A stretch of DNA of 64,000 bases from Exiguobacterium sp. SL-9 (GTDB lineage Bacteria; Bacillota; Bacilli; Exiguobacteriales; Exiguobacteriaceae), in NCBI RefSeq assembly GCF_004336985.1, contig NZ_SJUO01000002.1:62001-126000 (forward strand), given 5' to 3'. The translations under genes were made by a program, and so were the position numbers. Positions 1 through 8,503 of the stretch are shown here, one piece after another (position 1 is the first letter of the stretch; each line of letters starts with the position of its first letter). Under the pieces are notes generated by a model. The model saw only the letters and a list, made by a program, of their open reading frames with translations. It was not told where the DNA came from and did not search any database.

Positions 1-2
1 AA

Positions 3-47
3 AGAGCTCTGAATGAGCACTCCTTGCGAAGACTCATTCAGAGCTCT
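3..47 (-). terminator. glnA terminator hairpin
   Basis: A perfect 15-bp inverted repeat (3-17 with 33-47) around a 15-base loop lies 33 bases beyond the glnA stop codon. On the minus strand the stem is followed by only a few T residues before the window ends, so it is a likely rather than textbook intrinsic terminator. Confidence 0.75.
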
Positions 48-80
48 AGTTTTTAATGGGAATATCCCTTTTTAGGAGAC

Positions 81-1421
81 TTAGTAGAGCGTCATGTACT
101 GATCGCGTTCCCACTCTGTTACTTGCGTACGGAACATATCCCACTCGATTTCTTTCAACTCGAGGAAGTGTTCACCGATGTGGTCACCGAGAGCATCCAT
201 CACGACTTTGTCGGCACGAAGGACTTCGAGTGCGTCGAAGAGTGTAGCCGGAAGATCGTCAATCCCGTTCGCAACACGCTCTGGCTTGTCCATCACGTAG
301 ATGTTGCTGTCGATCGGCTTCGGAGCCGTCATGTCTTTCTCGATTCCGTCAAGGCCAGATGCCAAGAGAGTCGACAAGGCGAGGTACGGGTTCGCCGCTG
401 GGTCAACCGAACGTACTTCGATACGCGTCGAGAGGCCACGGGCCGCAGGTACACGAACGAGTGGTGAACGGTTGCGCGCGCTCCATGCTACATAGCAAGG
501 TGCTTCGTAACCAGGTACGAGGCGCTTGTATGAGTTGACCGTCGGGTTACAGACGGCCGTGAACGCACGAGCGTGCTCGAGAATCCCTGCCGTGAAGGCG
601 CGGGCTGTATCTGACAATTCCATTTCGCCGTTCGGGTCGTAGAAGACGTTCGTGTCGCCTTTGAAGAGCGACATGTTGGCATGCATCCCAGAACCGTTGA
701 CACCGAAGAGCGGTTTCGGCATGAACGTCGCATGAAGGCCATATTTCGCCGCGATTGTCTTGACGACGAGTTTGAACGTTTGGATGTTGTCAGCCGTTGT
801 GACTGCATCCGCGTATTTGAAGTCGATTTCGTGCTGTCCTGGAGCGACTTCGTGGTGTGACGCTTCGATTTCGAAGCCCATGTTTTCGAGCTCGATGACG
901 ATCTCTTTACGGCAGTTCTCGCCGAGATCGACCGGTGCCAAGTCGAAGTATCCGCCTTGGTCGTTGAGTTCGAGTGTTGGTTGCCCGTTCAAGTCTTTCT
1001 TAAAGAGGAAGAACTCAGGCTCTGGTCCGACGTTGAACGCTGTGAAGCCAAGCTTTTGCATGTGCTCAAGGTTACGCTTCAAGCTACCGCGCGGGTCCCC
1101 GCTGAACGGTGTACCGTCTGGATTATAAATATCACAAATCAAGCGAGCGACTTTTCCGCTGCCATCTGTCCACGGGAAGACAACCCATGTGTTGAGGTCT
1201 GGATAGAGGTACATGTCTGATTCCTCGATGCGTACGAAACCTTCGATTGAAGAGCCGTCGAACATCATCTTGTTATCAAGTGCTTTGTCCAATTGGCTGA
1301 TTGGCACCTCGACGTTTTTAATCGTACCGAGGATGTCCGTGAATTGAAGACGAATAAAGCGTACGTCCTCTTCTTGTGCGATCCGTTTGATGTCTTCTTT
1401 CGTGAACGTTTTTCTGGCCAT
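81..1421 (-). CDS. glnA: Glutamine synthetase type I
   Basis: This gene encodes the cytoplasmic enzyme that makes glutamine from glutamate, ammonium and ATP. The 446-residue product matches the length of Bacillus GSI-alpha enzymes. Recognisable stretches are the beta-Grasp N-terminus (DGSSIEGF), the metal and substrate signature EPEFFLF, the ATP-binding [10 protein letters not shown] and the [10 protein letters not shown] segment. The start is the ATG of [10 protein letters not shown] because a GAGAGGGGA ribosome site lies about 9 bases upstream; the frame stays open 24 codons further without a good site. It follows glnR by 46 bases, and the pair is surely one operon controlled by GlnR. In Bacillus, feedback-inhibited GlnA also controls GlnR and TnrA; that is family knowledge, not visible here. 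Confidence 0.97.
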   Translation of the reverse strand: MARKTFTKEDIKRIAQEEDVRFIRLQFTDILGTIKNVEVPISQLDKALDNKMMFDGSSIEGFVRIEESDMYLYPDLNTWVVFPWTDGSGKVARLICDIYNPDGTPFSGDPRGSLKRNLEHMQKLGFTAFNVGPEPEFFLFKKDLNGQPTLELNDQGGYFDLAPVDLGENCRKEIVIELENMGFEIEASHHEVAPGQHEIDFKYADAVTTADNIQTFKLVVKTIAAKYGLHATFMPKPLFGVNGSGMHANMSLFKGDTNVFYDPNGEMELSDTARAFTAGILEHARAFTAVCNPTVNSYKRLVPGYEAPCYVAWSARNRSPLVRVPAARGLSTRIEVRSVDPAANPYLALSTLLASGLDGIEKDMTAPKPIDSNIYVMDKPERVANGIDDLPATLFDALEVLRADKVVMDALGDHIGEHFLELKEIEWDMFRTQVTEWERDQYMTLY

Positions 1422-1467
1422 GGTAAAATGTCCCCTCTCACATTGTGTAATGGTTAATGTACTGGCG

Positions 1468-1869
1468 TCATCGATAAAAACGTGACAACTCACCTTGAAT
1501 GAGCGACGTCTTATTGAAACGGCCAGCTTCTTGAAGCTGTGTTTTCAATAATTGATGTAACTCTTTTTCAGAGATCTTCGGCGCTTCATTGATCGGAGCT
1601 TTTGCGGTTTGTTCCGCTTCTTTGGCAGCCTCGTTGTCGAGCATATGACGAATTGCCGCTAAGTTGAACCCTTGGTCGATGAAATCCTTGATCGCGAGTA
1701 GACGTTCGACATCATTAAAGGAATAGAGCCGTCGTTTCGATTCCGTCCGACTAGGCGAAACCAGACCCTGTTCTTCATAGTACCGAATCTGTCTACCTGT
1801 CAGCTGTGTCAAATCTTGAACGATTCCAATCGGAAACAACGGGTTGGAGCGACGAAATTGATCGGCCAT
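1468..1869 (-). CDS. glnR: GlnR, MerR-family nitrogen repressor
   Basis: This 133-residue transcription factor has an N-terminal MerR-type winged helix (about residues 12-80, with the [13 protein letters not shown] segment) and a short C-terminal tail. In Bacillus that tail is autoinhibitory and senses feedback-inhibited glutamine synthetase. The gene begins at an ATG with a GGAGGGG ribosome site and is followed directly by glnA. The upstream region carries a sigma-A promoter overlapped and flanked by palindromes (see the regulatory entry), so it should repress itself and glnA when nitrogen is plentiful. Length, position and sequence all fit GlnR rather than the paralogue TnrA. Confidence 0.95.
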   Translation of the reverse strand: MADQFRRSNPLFPIGIVQDLTQLTGRQIRYYEEQGLVSPSRTESKRRLYSFNDVERLLAIKDFIDQGFNLAAIRHMLDNEAAKEAEQTAKAPINEAPKISEKELHQLLKTQLQEAGRFNKTSLIQGELSRFYR

Positions 1870-1890
1870 CTCATACCCCTCCTTTTCTGT

Positions 1891-1951
1891 CTCACACTGT
1901 GAGAATAATACATGACAACTTACCTGTCAATAGATGTTAAGAAAGTTAACA
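1891..1951 (-). promoter_or_regulatory. glnRA promoter with GlnR operators
   Basis: On the minus strand a -35 TTGACA (1925-1930) and a -10 TATTCT (1902-1907) are separated by 17 bases. A 17-base palindrome at 1935-1951 matches the GlnR/TnrA pattern TGTNA-N7-TNACA exactly and sits just upstream of the -35. A second, degenerate palindrome (TGACA-N7-TGTCA, 1913-1929) overlaps the -35 and spacer, its centre 22 bases away, about two helical turns. A third perfect 6-1-6 palindrome (1891-1903) lies at the expected start of transcription. Binding by GlnR is inferred from the motif and the adjacent gene. Confidence 0.85.
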
Positions 1952-1962
1952 TGACATTTCGG

Positions 1963-3261
1963 TTACAACTTTTGTGAGATTTTGTCACGGTCAAATGTGA
2001 CGAGATCTTTCGTCCGCAATTGGCTCAAGGCGAGCATGAGCGCGACCTTAACGTGGGCGTATGTCAAGCCGCCTTGAACGTACGCCGTGTAAGGGGCACG
2101 GAGCGGACCATCGGCCGACAGTTCGATTGATGACCCTTGAATAAACGTCCCAGCCGCCATAATGACGTCATCCTCGTAGCCAGGCATATAGGCTGGTACC
2201 GGCAACGCATGGGCATTGACCGGTGACGCCATTTGGATACTTTGGCAAAACGCGATCATCTTGTCGCGATCGCGGAACGTCACCGACTGAATCAAGTCGG
2301 TACGGGGTGTCGTGTAATGCGGGTCGGTCTCAAAACCGAGCAATCCGAGTAGGCTCGCCGTCAAGTGTGCCCCCTTCAACGCTTGGGCGACCGTGTGCGG
2401 CGCCATATAAAAGCCTTGATACATTTCTTGGAGCGAATAGAGCGACGGACCGGCCTCGCTTCCGATGCCTGGCGTCGTCATCCGGAACGAGCAACGTTCG
2501 ACGAGTTCTTTCGTTCCAGCGATATAGCCGCCCGTCTTCGCCAAACCACCACCCGGGTTCTTGATGAGCGAGCCGGCCATGAGGTCGGCCCCGACATGGG
2601 TCGGTTCAATCGTCTCGACGAATTCGCCATAGCAGTTGTCGACGAAGATGAAGACGTGCGGATGCGCCGCTTTGATTTTCGTAATCGCCTCTCCAATCTC
2701 TTGGACCGGGATGCTGCGACGGTTGGCGTAACCTTTCGAGCGCTGGATGCCGACGAGCTTCGTCTCGGGGCGAATCCGTCCGATGACGGTTTCGACGTCG
2801 ATTCGGTCCTCTTTCAACTCGATCGTGTCGTAGCCGACTCCGAGTTCTTTGAGCGAGCCACGGCCGTCTCCGCGAATCCCGACGATTTCTTCAAGTGTAT
2901 CGTACGGCTTGCCGGTAATGTAGAGCAGTTCATCCCCAGGCAACAACACACCGAACAAGGCGATCCCGATGGCGTGCGTCCCGGAGATGATTTGCGGGCG
3001 ACAGAGTGCGAGGTCGGTGCCGAACACGTCGGCATAAATCGATTCGAGCGTGTCGCGCCCGATATCGTCATAGCCGTACCCCGTCGTCGGATTGAAATGA
3101 AAGTCCGACACTTTGTGCTTCTTGAACGATTCGAGGACGCGGAACTGATTGAATTCCGCCGTCTCCTCGATCTCTTCAAAATAGGGTTTTACCCGTTCTT
3201 CCGCTTGTTTTACGAACGGGGCCAATTCATCATAATACGCAATCTTTTCTTGCCACATCAT
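1963..3261 (-). CDS. ynbB: YnbB, PLP-dependent methionine gamma-lyase family protein
   Basis: The 432-residue protein belongs to the aluminium-resistance/methionine gamma-lyase-like family of fold-type I PLP enzymes. The likely PLP lysine is in GSLIKNPGGGLAKTGGYIAG, and the SGTHAIGIALFG segment is typical of the cofactor pocket. Its physiological substrate is not established. It is placed between hflX and glnR exactly as in B. subtilis. The start is the first of two tandem ATG codons, 7 bases after a GAGGTG site and 4 bases after the hflX stop; a TTG five codons earlier lies inside the ribosome site and is unlikely. Co-transcription with hflX is likely. Confidence 0.9.
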   Translation of the reverse strand: MMWQEKIAYYDELAPFVKQAEERVKPYFEEIEETAEFNQFRVLESFKKHKVSDFHFNPTTGYGYDDIGRDTLESIYADVFGTDLALCRPQIISGTHAIGIALFGVLLPGDELLYITGKPYDTLEEIVGIRGDGRGSLKELGVGYDTIELKEDRIDVETVIGRIRPETKLVGIQRSKGYANRRSIPVQEIGEAITKIKAAHPHVFIFVDNCYGEFVETIEPTHVGADLMAGSLIKNPGGGLAKTGGYIAGTKELVERCSFRMTTPGIGSEAGPSLYSLQEMYQGFYMAPHTVAQALKGAHLTASLLGLLGFETDPHYTTPRTDLIQSVTFRDRDKMIAFCQSIQMASPVNAHALPVPAYMPGYEDDVIMAAGTFIQGSSIELSADGPLRAPYTAYVQGGLTYAHVKVALMLALSQLRTKDLVTFDRDKISQKL

Positions 3262-3265
3262 TGTT

Positions 3266-4510
3266 TCACACCTCAAATTGTTTCAGCGTCGCATATAGAC
3301 GCGTGTCTTCTCTCATATAACCAACGAGTTCGACCGAACCGTCATCGAGGAAATTCTCCTCGAGCCGGTACATCGACTCTTTCGCCGGATGGTAATGCTC
3401 GAACGAACGAACTGGCAAGACGACGTGGACCCGCGTCAAGATGTCGCAGATTTTATCCTCGATTGAGCCGATGAGCCCATCGACGTCAGCCGGGTCGAGC
3501 GCCGACATAAGAAGCGGTCCACCGATGAAGTCTTCCGTCAAACGGTCTTTCTTATTGTATACCTCGAGTTGCGGCACCTCACTCGCCCCAAGCTCCGTCA
3601 AGACTGAGTTGGTCGTGTCGATTTGGTTCAAGTAGTGCGGGTTCGACGCATCGATGATATGAAGCACGAGGTCGGCCCCGACGACTTCTTCAAGTGTCGA
3701 GCGGAACGCAGCGACGAGTTTCGTCGGCAAGTCCCGGATGAAACCGACCGTATCGGTGATGAGTACCTTGCCGCCACGCGGCAGTTCGAGTTCACGGGTG
3801 AGCGGATCAAGCGTCGCGAACAGTTCGTCCTGTTCGTACGTATCGGCGTCCGTCAAGCGGTTAAAAATCGTCGACTTCCCGGCGTTCGTGTACCCGACAA
3901 GGGCAACTTGGAACACGCGGTTCTCTTTCCGGCGTTCACGGTAACGGTCACGGTGGGCGACCGTCCCTTCGAGCTGTTTCGTGATTTCGTCGATGCGGCG
4001 CTTGATGTGTCGGCGGTCGGACTCAAGTTTCGTCTCACCCGGTCCTCGTGTCCCGATTCCGCCACCGAGACGTGATAGTTGCGTGCCTTGCCCGATTAAT
4101 CGCGGGAGCAGGTAGTTCATCTGGGCGAGCTCGACTTGGAGCTTCCCTTCTTTCGATTGGGCCCGGCCGGCAAAGATATCTAGAATCAATTGCGTCCGGT
4201 CAATCAGTTTCATCTCGTCCGGATCGTTCAGCGAGATGCGAATGTTCTTCGACTGGGCTGGCGACAGCTCGGCGTTGAAGATGACGATATCCGGCTCGAA
4301 ATGTTCGATGAGCACCGCGAGCTCCTCGACCTTCCCTTTTCCGATGAACGTGCGGCGGTCGACTTGTTGCCGTTTCTGATCGAGACGGGCGACGACCTCA
4401 CCTCGTGCCGTATCGACCAATTCGACGAGTTCCCCCATCGATTGTTCATATGTCCAATCGTCGACGGTCGGTAATTGACATCCGACGATAATGACTTTCT
4501 CTCGTTGCAT
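3266..4510 (-). CDS. hflX: Ribosome-associated GTPase HflX
   Basis: The 414-residue GTPase has an N-terminal HflX nucleotide-binding domain, a coiled helical region ending in the glycine-rich SRLGGGIGTRGPGETKLE motif, and a G domain with P-loop GYTNAGKST, switch motif DTVGFIRDLP and the specificity motif NKKD. HflX proteins split stalled or stressed 70S ribosomes. It heads the hflX-ynbB pair. Its promoter region is shared with the oppositely transcribed recombinase-like gene at 4613 and contains an imperfect inverted repeat covering both -10 candidates. Confidence 0.97.
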   Translation of the reverse strand: MQREKVIIVGCQLPTVDDWTYEQSMGELVELVDTARGEVVARLDQKRQQVDRRTFIGKGKVEELAVLIEHFEPDIVIFNAELSPAQSKNIRISLNDPDEMKLIDRTQLILDIFAGRAQSKEGKLQVELAQMNYLLPRLIGQGTQLSRLGGGIGTRGPGETKLESDRRHIKRRIDEITKQLEGTVAHRDRYRERRKENRVFQVALVGYTNAGKSTIFNRLTDADTYEQDELFATLDPLTRELELPRGGKVLITDTVGFIRDLPTKLVAAFRSTLEEVVGADLVLHIIDASNPHYLNQIDTTNSVLTELGASEVPQLEVYNKKDRLTEDFIGGPLLMSALDPADVDGLIGSIEDKICDILTRVHVVLPVRSFEHYHPAKESMYRLEENFLDDGSVELVGYMREDTRLYATLKQFEV

Positions 4511-4543
4511 AAAAATCCCTCATTCCTATAAGTCTCATCCTCC

Positions 4544-4590
4544 ATCTTACCACGAAACGACGAATGGAGAACGTCCGTTTGTGGTACGAT
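4544..4590. promoter_or_regulatory. Divergent promoter with inverted repeat between hflX and the recombinase-like gene
   Basis: A 15-base imperfect inverted repeat (4548-4562 with 4572-4586, two mismatches) occupies the centre of the 102-base gap. Each outer end merges with an extended -10: TGG-TACGAT (4585-4590) towards the recombinase and TGG-TAAGAT on the minus strand (4544-4549) towards hflX. The symmetry may be an operator for both genes or simply two similar promoters back to back. Confidence 0.5.
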
Positions 4591-4612
4591 ATGGAGAGAA
4601 GGAGGAACGTCC

Positions 4613-5611
4613 ATGACGAAACGTAGAAAAGAGTATCCATTGCCTGAATATATCGAGGCGTACTTGTTCCATCTCGGCGCGAGCGGCCGCCAACCGTCGA
4701 CGCTGAAACGCTATCGGTACGATTTGATCGATGTGCACAAGTACTTTCATGACCATAACGTCGAGCTCGATGCCCCGGAGGCGTGGCTCGCCGTCCCGCT
4801 CGAATCGTGGAAGACGTTCGTCAACGACTTCCTCATCGAGGAGAAGCAATACCAACAGGCGACGGTCGCCCGGATCGTCACCGTCATCAATAGCCTGACC
4901 GTCTTTATGAACCCGCTCCGGAAGAAGATGCTCGCCTATGCGCAACCGGCCCACACGCTTACCGTCGACCAGATCGCCTTGCCTGCTGAGTTCAATAAGC
5001 TCGTCCGGACGATCCGTTCGACAAGCGGTTTGAGTGAGAATCAACTCCAGGCGCACCCATACCTCGTCAACCGGAACGAACTGATCGTGACGCTTTTCTA
5101 TAAATATGGACTCCGGGTCCACCACATCATCCGTCTCCGGATGAATGACCTGCATCTCGCGAGCCAAGAGTTCGACGTCTATGACCGGCTCGGCAACCGC
5201 TTCTCATTAAAGCTCAGTCAAGAAGACCAGACGCTTCTCATGAACTATTTGGCCGACATCCCGACGCCCGTCCGTCCGCGTTGGTATTCGGACGATCCCG
5301 TCTTCGTCTCGTTCGACTTCTCGCGGATGACGTTCCGCTGGGTGTATGCGAAAAACCAGCCGAAACAATTGACGATTGTCATGATCACGAAGATGATGCG
5401 CCAATTGAACGAACGGAGCGGTCTCACCCGCTCGGTCACACCGTCGATGCTCCGGAACGCCCACGTCTTGAAGACGTATGCGACCGACATGACGTCACTC
5501 GAGCGGATGAACGTGACGTGTATGCATAAAGAGTCATCGCTCCGGCGCTATGAGCAGGCGTATGCGGAGTTCGGCGCGACGCTCTATGAATCAGGGGGAG
5601 TTACCCCGTAA
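4613..5611 (+). CDS. Degenerate tyrosine recombinase-like protein
   Basis: This 332-residue protein has the two-domain plan of the lambda-integrase/Xer family: a helical core-binding domain (about 10-110) and a catalytic-like domain (150-325). Box I is present (YKYGLRV, Arg168). In box II the arginine is kept (Arg281 in TPSMLRNA), but the preceding catalytic His is Ser278 and the second His is Asn282. A His at 305 and a Tyr at 313 sit roughly where the last catalytic residues belong. The usual beta-hairpin lysine is not obvious. It may be a repurposed DNA-binding protein or a divergent active enzyme. It starts at ATG with an AAGGAGG site and stands next to an accessory stretch, but no attachment sites were seen. 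Confidence 0.75.
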   Translation: MTKRRKEYPLPEYIEAYLFHLGASGRQPSTLKRYRYDLIDVHKYFHDHNVELDAPEAWLAVPLESWKTFVNDFLIEEKQYQQATVARIVTVINSLTVFMNPLRKKMLAYAQPAHTLTVDQIALPAEFNKLVRTIRSTSGLSENQLQAHPYLVNRNELIVTLFYKYGLRVHHIIRLRMNDLHLASQEFDVYDRLGNRFSLKLSQEDQTLLMNYLADIPTPVRPRWYSDDPVFVSFDFSRMTFRWVYAKNQPKQLTIVMITKMMRQLNERSGLTRSVTPSMLRNAHVLKTYATDMTSLERMNVTCMHKESSLRRYEQAYAEFGATLYESGGVTP

Positions 5612-5613
5612 CC

Positions 5614-5645
5614 AGTCGTCATCTTTGAAGGTGACGGCTTTTCTA
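5614..5645 (+). terminator. Terminator of the recombinase-like gene
   Basis: A 10-bp stem with some G-T pairs (5614-5623 with 5630-5639) is followed by TTTTCT, just after the stop codon at 5611. Confidence 0.7.
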
Positions 5646-5672
5646 CTTGATGATCAGAAAGGTGGGTGTCCC

Positions 5673-6068
5673 ATGTTTTATCAGAAAATCCAGTCCGCCC
5701 TCATCAGTTTATTCATCATCCCTTTCGTGTTGCCATTCCTATTTCCCGATGCCCTCGAGTTGTCGTATGGGCCAAGTGTGGCGATCTATTTGCTTTATGC
5801 CATTCCGATAGTGTTCACCTACGGGACGTTCATGTCTCTAATTTCTGAGTATAACAGCCAAAAGACGCCATTCCGTTCAAAACGGATGACGTCTTTGGTG
5901 TTTCACCTTATAGCTGGTTGGTTGTTCGTGATTCCATATGGACTGTTATTCGACCTATCCATCTTCGAGACAGGCTTCTTTAATTTCGCATCGTTACTCG
6001 GAGTATCGAGTGCCCTCGTCTTCTATATGGTCGACCAACTGCTTGGTCATCATTTCAGAACGCTTTAG
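5673..6068 (+). CDS. Hypothetical four-helix membrane protein
   Basis: A 131-residue protein with four hydrophobic segments (about residues 5-25, 33-53, 74-94 and 104-122). A charged loop with SKRMT follows the second segment. No family was recognised. The start is an ATG 6 bases after an AAAGGTGGG site; an open frame continues upstream but overlaps the preceding terminator. Its stop codon abuts that of the convergent acetyltransferase gene with no spacer. Confidence 0.75.
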   Translation: MFYQKIQSALISLFIIPFVLPFLFPDALELSYGPSVAIYLLYAIPIVFTYGTFMSLISEYNSQKTPFRSKRMTSLVFHLIAGWLFVIPYGLLFDLSIFETGFFNFASLLGVSSALVFYMVDQLLGHHFRTL

Positions 6069-6617
6069 TCAGTGGGCCCACTCATCTCGCAACAAGCCGT
6101 ACACGACATGGTCGACATAACGGTCATAGAGCCACTCCGCGTTCCGGAGCACCCCTTCTTCGAGAAAACCGAACCGTTCCGGCAAGGCCCGACTCTTCAC
6201 ATTTCCAGTCGCGACCCGAATCTCGATTTTATCAAGTTTCAAGTCACGGAACCCGTAGTCGATGACCGTCTCGAGTGCTTGGCTCATGATGCCCTTGCCT
6301 TGAAAGTCTTGGCCGAGCCAATAGCCGACCGTGCCGCACTTGATGCCCCGGTCGATGTCGTTGAAACCAATCGTCCCAGCGAGCTCGCCCTGATACACAA
6401 TCGCGAACGATTTCGGATAGCCGCCGGTCTCCATCAACCCTTTAATCCGCCCTTCGATATTTTTTCGCGAATCGTCGACCGTCTCAGTGTAATCGAGCCA
6501 ACCGAGCCACTCCCGCAAATACGGCTTCGACGCCATCGTCAACTGGAACAACGCCTCCGCGTCATTGATGGTGAACATTCGTAGTTGAAGCTGGTCGTTG
6601 ATGTCATAGCGTAACAT
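6069..6617 (-). CDS. GNAT-family N-acetyltransferase (RimJ/RimL type)
   Basis: A 182-residue acetyltransferase of the RimJ/RimL branch. The acetyl-CoA loop appears as GYWLGQDFQGKGIMSQAL (the Q/RxxGxG/A motif), preceded by the strand carrying IGFNDID and followed by the conserved N-x-x-S/R segment and GFLEEG. The closest remembered relative is B. subtilis YdaF, a ribosomal-protein serine acetyltransferase homologue, but the acceptor cannot be read from sequence. It is convergent with the small membrane protein and divergent from the MFS transporter. Confidence 0.88.
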   Translation of the reverse strand: MLRYDINDQLQLRMFTINDAEALFQLTMASKPYLREWLGWLDYTETVDDSRKNIEGRIKGLMETGGYPKSFAIVYQGELAGTIGFNDIDRGIKCGTVGYWLGQDFQGKGIMSQALETVIDYGFRDLKLDKIEIRVATGNVKSRALPERFGFLEEGVLRNAEWLYDRYVDHVVYGLLRDEWAH

Positions 6618-6645
6618 GTCGTTTCCCCCGTTTACTTTCCAATTA

Positions 6646-6702
6646 TTGTGCTCTTCATCATTTTATCGTAAACTATTTGTAAATAATTTGAAAGCGGTGA
6701 AA
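6646..6702 (+). promoter_or_regulatory. MFS-gene promoter with candidate cre site
   Basis: A candidate -35 TTGTGC (6646-6651) and -10 TAAACT (6669-6674) are 17 bases apart. Shortly downstream, 6689-6702 reads TGAAAGCGGTGAAA, which departs from the catabolite-responsive element consensus TGWAANCGNTNWCA at one position. A cre just after the transcription start would fit CcpA road-block repression. This is inferred from motif match only. Confidence 0.45.
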
Positions 6703-6759
6703 GTATGTAATTCGACATCATGTCATCCACCCAAAATTGAATAGTTCTGGAGGAGAGTC

Positions 6760-7920
6760 ATGATGAAGTCGTTTTATCTGCTGTTGGTCAGTCAATGGCT
6801 GGCCAATATCGGCGACGTGCTCTATATCGTCGCCTTGATCGCTTTGTTCTATCAACAGACCGGTTCTGCCCTCGCAGCGGCCAGTTTCCCGATTGCCGTA
6901 ACGATCGGCATGACCGTGAGCGGTTTGTTCTTCGCCCGCGTCCTAGCTCGGTTCACGCTTGGTCAGACGTTGCTTGTCACACAACTGTTGAAAACAGTCT
7001 TGCTCGGGGGCGTCATCTGGTCGGAGTCGATTCTCGTCCTCGGACTCGTCGTGCTCATCGCCTTCTTGGACGGATTCGCCCGACCGGTCCAGGCGTCGTT
7101 CATCCCACGGTTGACGACGAATCGCCAACAAGCGAACAGTCTCGTCCAAGGGTCGAACCAGTTCATCCAGTTGGCGATGTGGCCGCTCGGCACGATAGTC
7201 GTCGCTTCTTTCTCAAGCGCGATTGCCTTGACCGTAACGTTGATGTTATTCATGCTCTCGACGCTCGTCACGTATCAATTCGTCCGTTCCCTCGAGCGCG
7301 ACGTGACGGTAGAAGATGGCGAATCAGACATATCGCTTAAGGACAGCCTCGCCTTCGTGCGCACGGCTCCTTTCGCCAGGTTAATCACGGTGTTCGTCAC
7401 GTTCGAGTCGTTTGTCAGTACGCTCTGGATCTCGGCGCTCCTGCTCGTCTATCTGGAACGCCACCTCCACATCGATACCGGCTGGTGGGGCACAATGAAC
7501 GCGAGCTTCTTGGTCAGCATGATTCTGGCCAGCGCTTACCTGTATCGCGCAAAGCGCAACAGCTCGTTCGCCGTCAGCTCCATCTTGTCTGTCGGTGCGG
7601 CCCTATTGTTCGGCATGACATCTCATATCGCGTTCGCGCTCATCGCGCTCGCGGTTCAGGGATACGCCACCCAGCTCCGCATCATCCAGACGAACACGGT
7701 GCTCCAAGGAACGACACCACCCTCGCAACTTCCTTACGTATATAGCGTCCAACAGACGGCCTACACCTTCGCCTTCAGTATCGGCAGCCTGACGTTCGGA
7801 ATGCTCGCGGACGGATTGCCGATTACGGTCGTCTATTTGATCGGCGCAGGTTTGACCGTTCCGCTCGTCTGGCTCGGTCGACAAATCGATCAGACAGAAA
7901 ATTTGATTCAATCTGCATAA
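6760..7920 (+). CDS. Major facilitator superfamily transporter
   Basis: A 386-residue integral membrane protein with about 12 hydrophobic segments. It has the N-terminal NIGDVLYIVALIALFYQQTGS pattern and the DGFARPVQASFIPRL motif between helices 4 and 5 that are typical of the MFS macrolide/efflux (MefA-like) branch. Substrate is unknown; drug or metabolite export is the family expectation. Two adjacent ATG codons follow a GGAGGAG site, and the first is annotated. It is monocistronic, closed by a strong terminator at 7929-7957. Confidence 0.88.
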   Translation: MMKSFYLLLVSQWLANIGDVLYIVALIALFYQQTGSALAAASFPIAVTIGMTVSGLFFARVLARFTLGQTLLVTQLLKTVLLGGVIWSESILVLGLVVLIAFLDGFARPVQASFIPRLTTNRQQANSLVQGSNQFIQLAMWPLGTIVVASFSSAIALTVTLMLFMLSTLVTYQFVRSLERDVTVEDGESDISLKDSLAFVRTAPFARLITVFVTFESFVSTLWISALLLVYLERHLHIDTGWWGTMNASFLVSMILASAYLYRAKRNSSFAVSSILSVGAALLFGMTSHIAFALIALAVQGYATQLRIIQTNTVLQGTTPPSQLPYVYSVQQTAYTFAFSIGSLTFGMLADGLPITVVYLIGAGLTVPLVWLGRQIDQTENLIQSA

Positions 7921-7928
7921 TTAGAAGG

Positions 7929-7957
7929 CGCCTTCTCGATGTGAGAAGGCGTTTGTT
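7929..7957 (+). terminator. MFS-gene terminator
   Basis: A perfect 9-bp stem (7929-7937 with 7943-7951) is followed by TTTGTTT, immediately after the stop codon. Confidence 0.85.
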
Positions 7958-7975
7958 TGCTATGATACGTACTTC

Positions 7976-8503
7976 TTACGATTGCTCGTAGTAATGATTC
8001 CCGCCAAAATAGATGGTCGGGCTCCCGCGACGGATGCATTTCAACCCGATCGCCGCCTCGACAGTCGGATTCGACATCGTGATGATCTCGAGGACCGTAT
8101 CCAAACCATAAATCCGATAGTGGCAAAATGTAACGACGTCCGGTTTGATGTCTTCCCACAATTGGAAACGTGTTTTTTGGAGTTGCTCGAGATAGCCTGA
8201 CCTTGTGTAACGAACGATTTGATTTCCTTCCCATTGGTCGTGAGGCGTCATCACCACCCCATCGGCATACGATTCATCGATGATTTCTATGTAGATGACG
8301 TCTTCGAAGCAAAGCTTCACGTTCACCATTTCGCTTTGCGGATGAATCCCATTCGCCTCGATCCACTTGCGGAACGAGGTGTTCTGTTTCTTGCGGTGGT
8401 CGAGAAGTTGCAGCTGAAACGTCAGAGTTTTGAGTCCGATGTCATAATCAAAAGCAAACACGCGCATCATCCCGTCATACAGGAACAAATCTTCAAATCT
8501 CAT
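7976..8503 (-). CDS. Hypothetical protein, second gene of an unrecognised pair
   Basis: A 175-residue soluble protein rich in aromatic and acidic residues, with no signal peptide or membrane segment and no recognised domain. Its ATG overlaps the end of the 310-residue gene upstream by 11 bases, indicating translational coupling. The pair sits in the accessory stretch between kbl and hflX, and the upstream part looks richer in A+T than the core genes. Size and layout resemble small paired proteins of polymorphic-toxin immunity loci, but this is only a suggestion; no toxin domain is nearby. Confidence 0.65.
   Translation of the reverse strand: MRFEDLFLYDGMMRVFAFDYDIGLKTLTFQLQLLDHRKKQNTSFRKWIEANGIHPQSEMVNVKLCFEDVIYIEIIDESYADGVVMTPHDQWEGNQIVRYTRSGYLEQLQKTRFQLWEDIKPDVVTFCHYRIYGLDTVLEIITMSNPTVEAAIGLKCIRRGSPTIYFGGNHYYEQS

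Noticed and set aside
2365-3474. 369-codon frame antisense to ynbB and hflX
   Set aside because: It is a mirror of the codon bias of ynbB, with Arg/Asp-rich composition and no start signal.
4547-5167. 206-codon frame antisense to the recombinase-like gene
   Set aside because: Composition is that of a reverse-strand shadow; the sense gene has a ribosome site, terminator and a recognisable fold.
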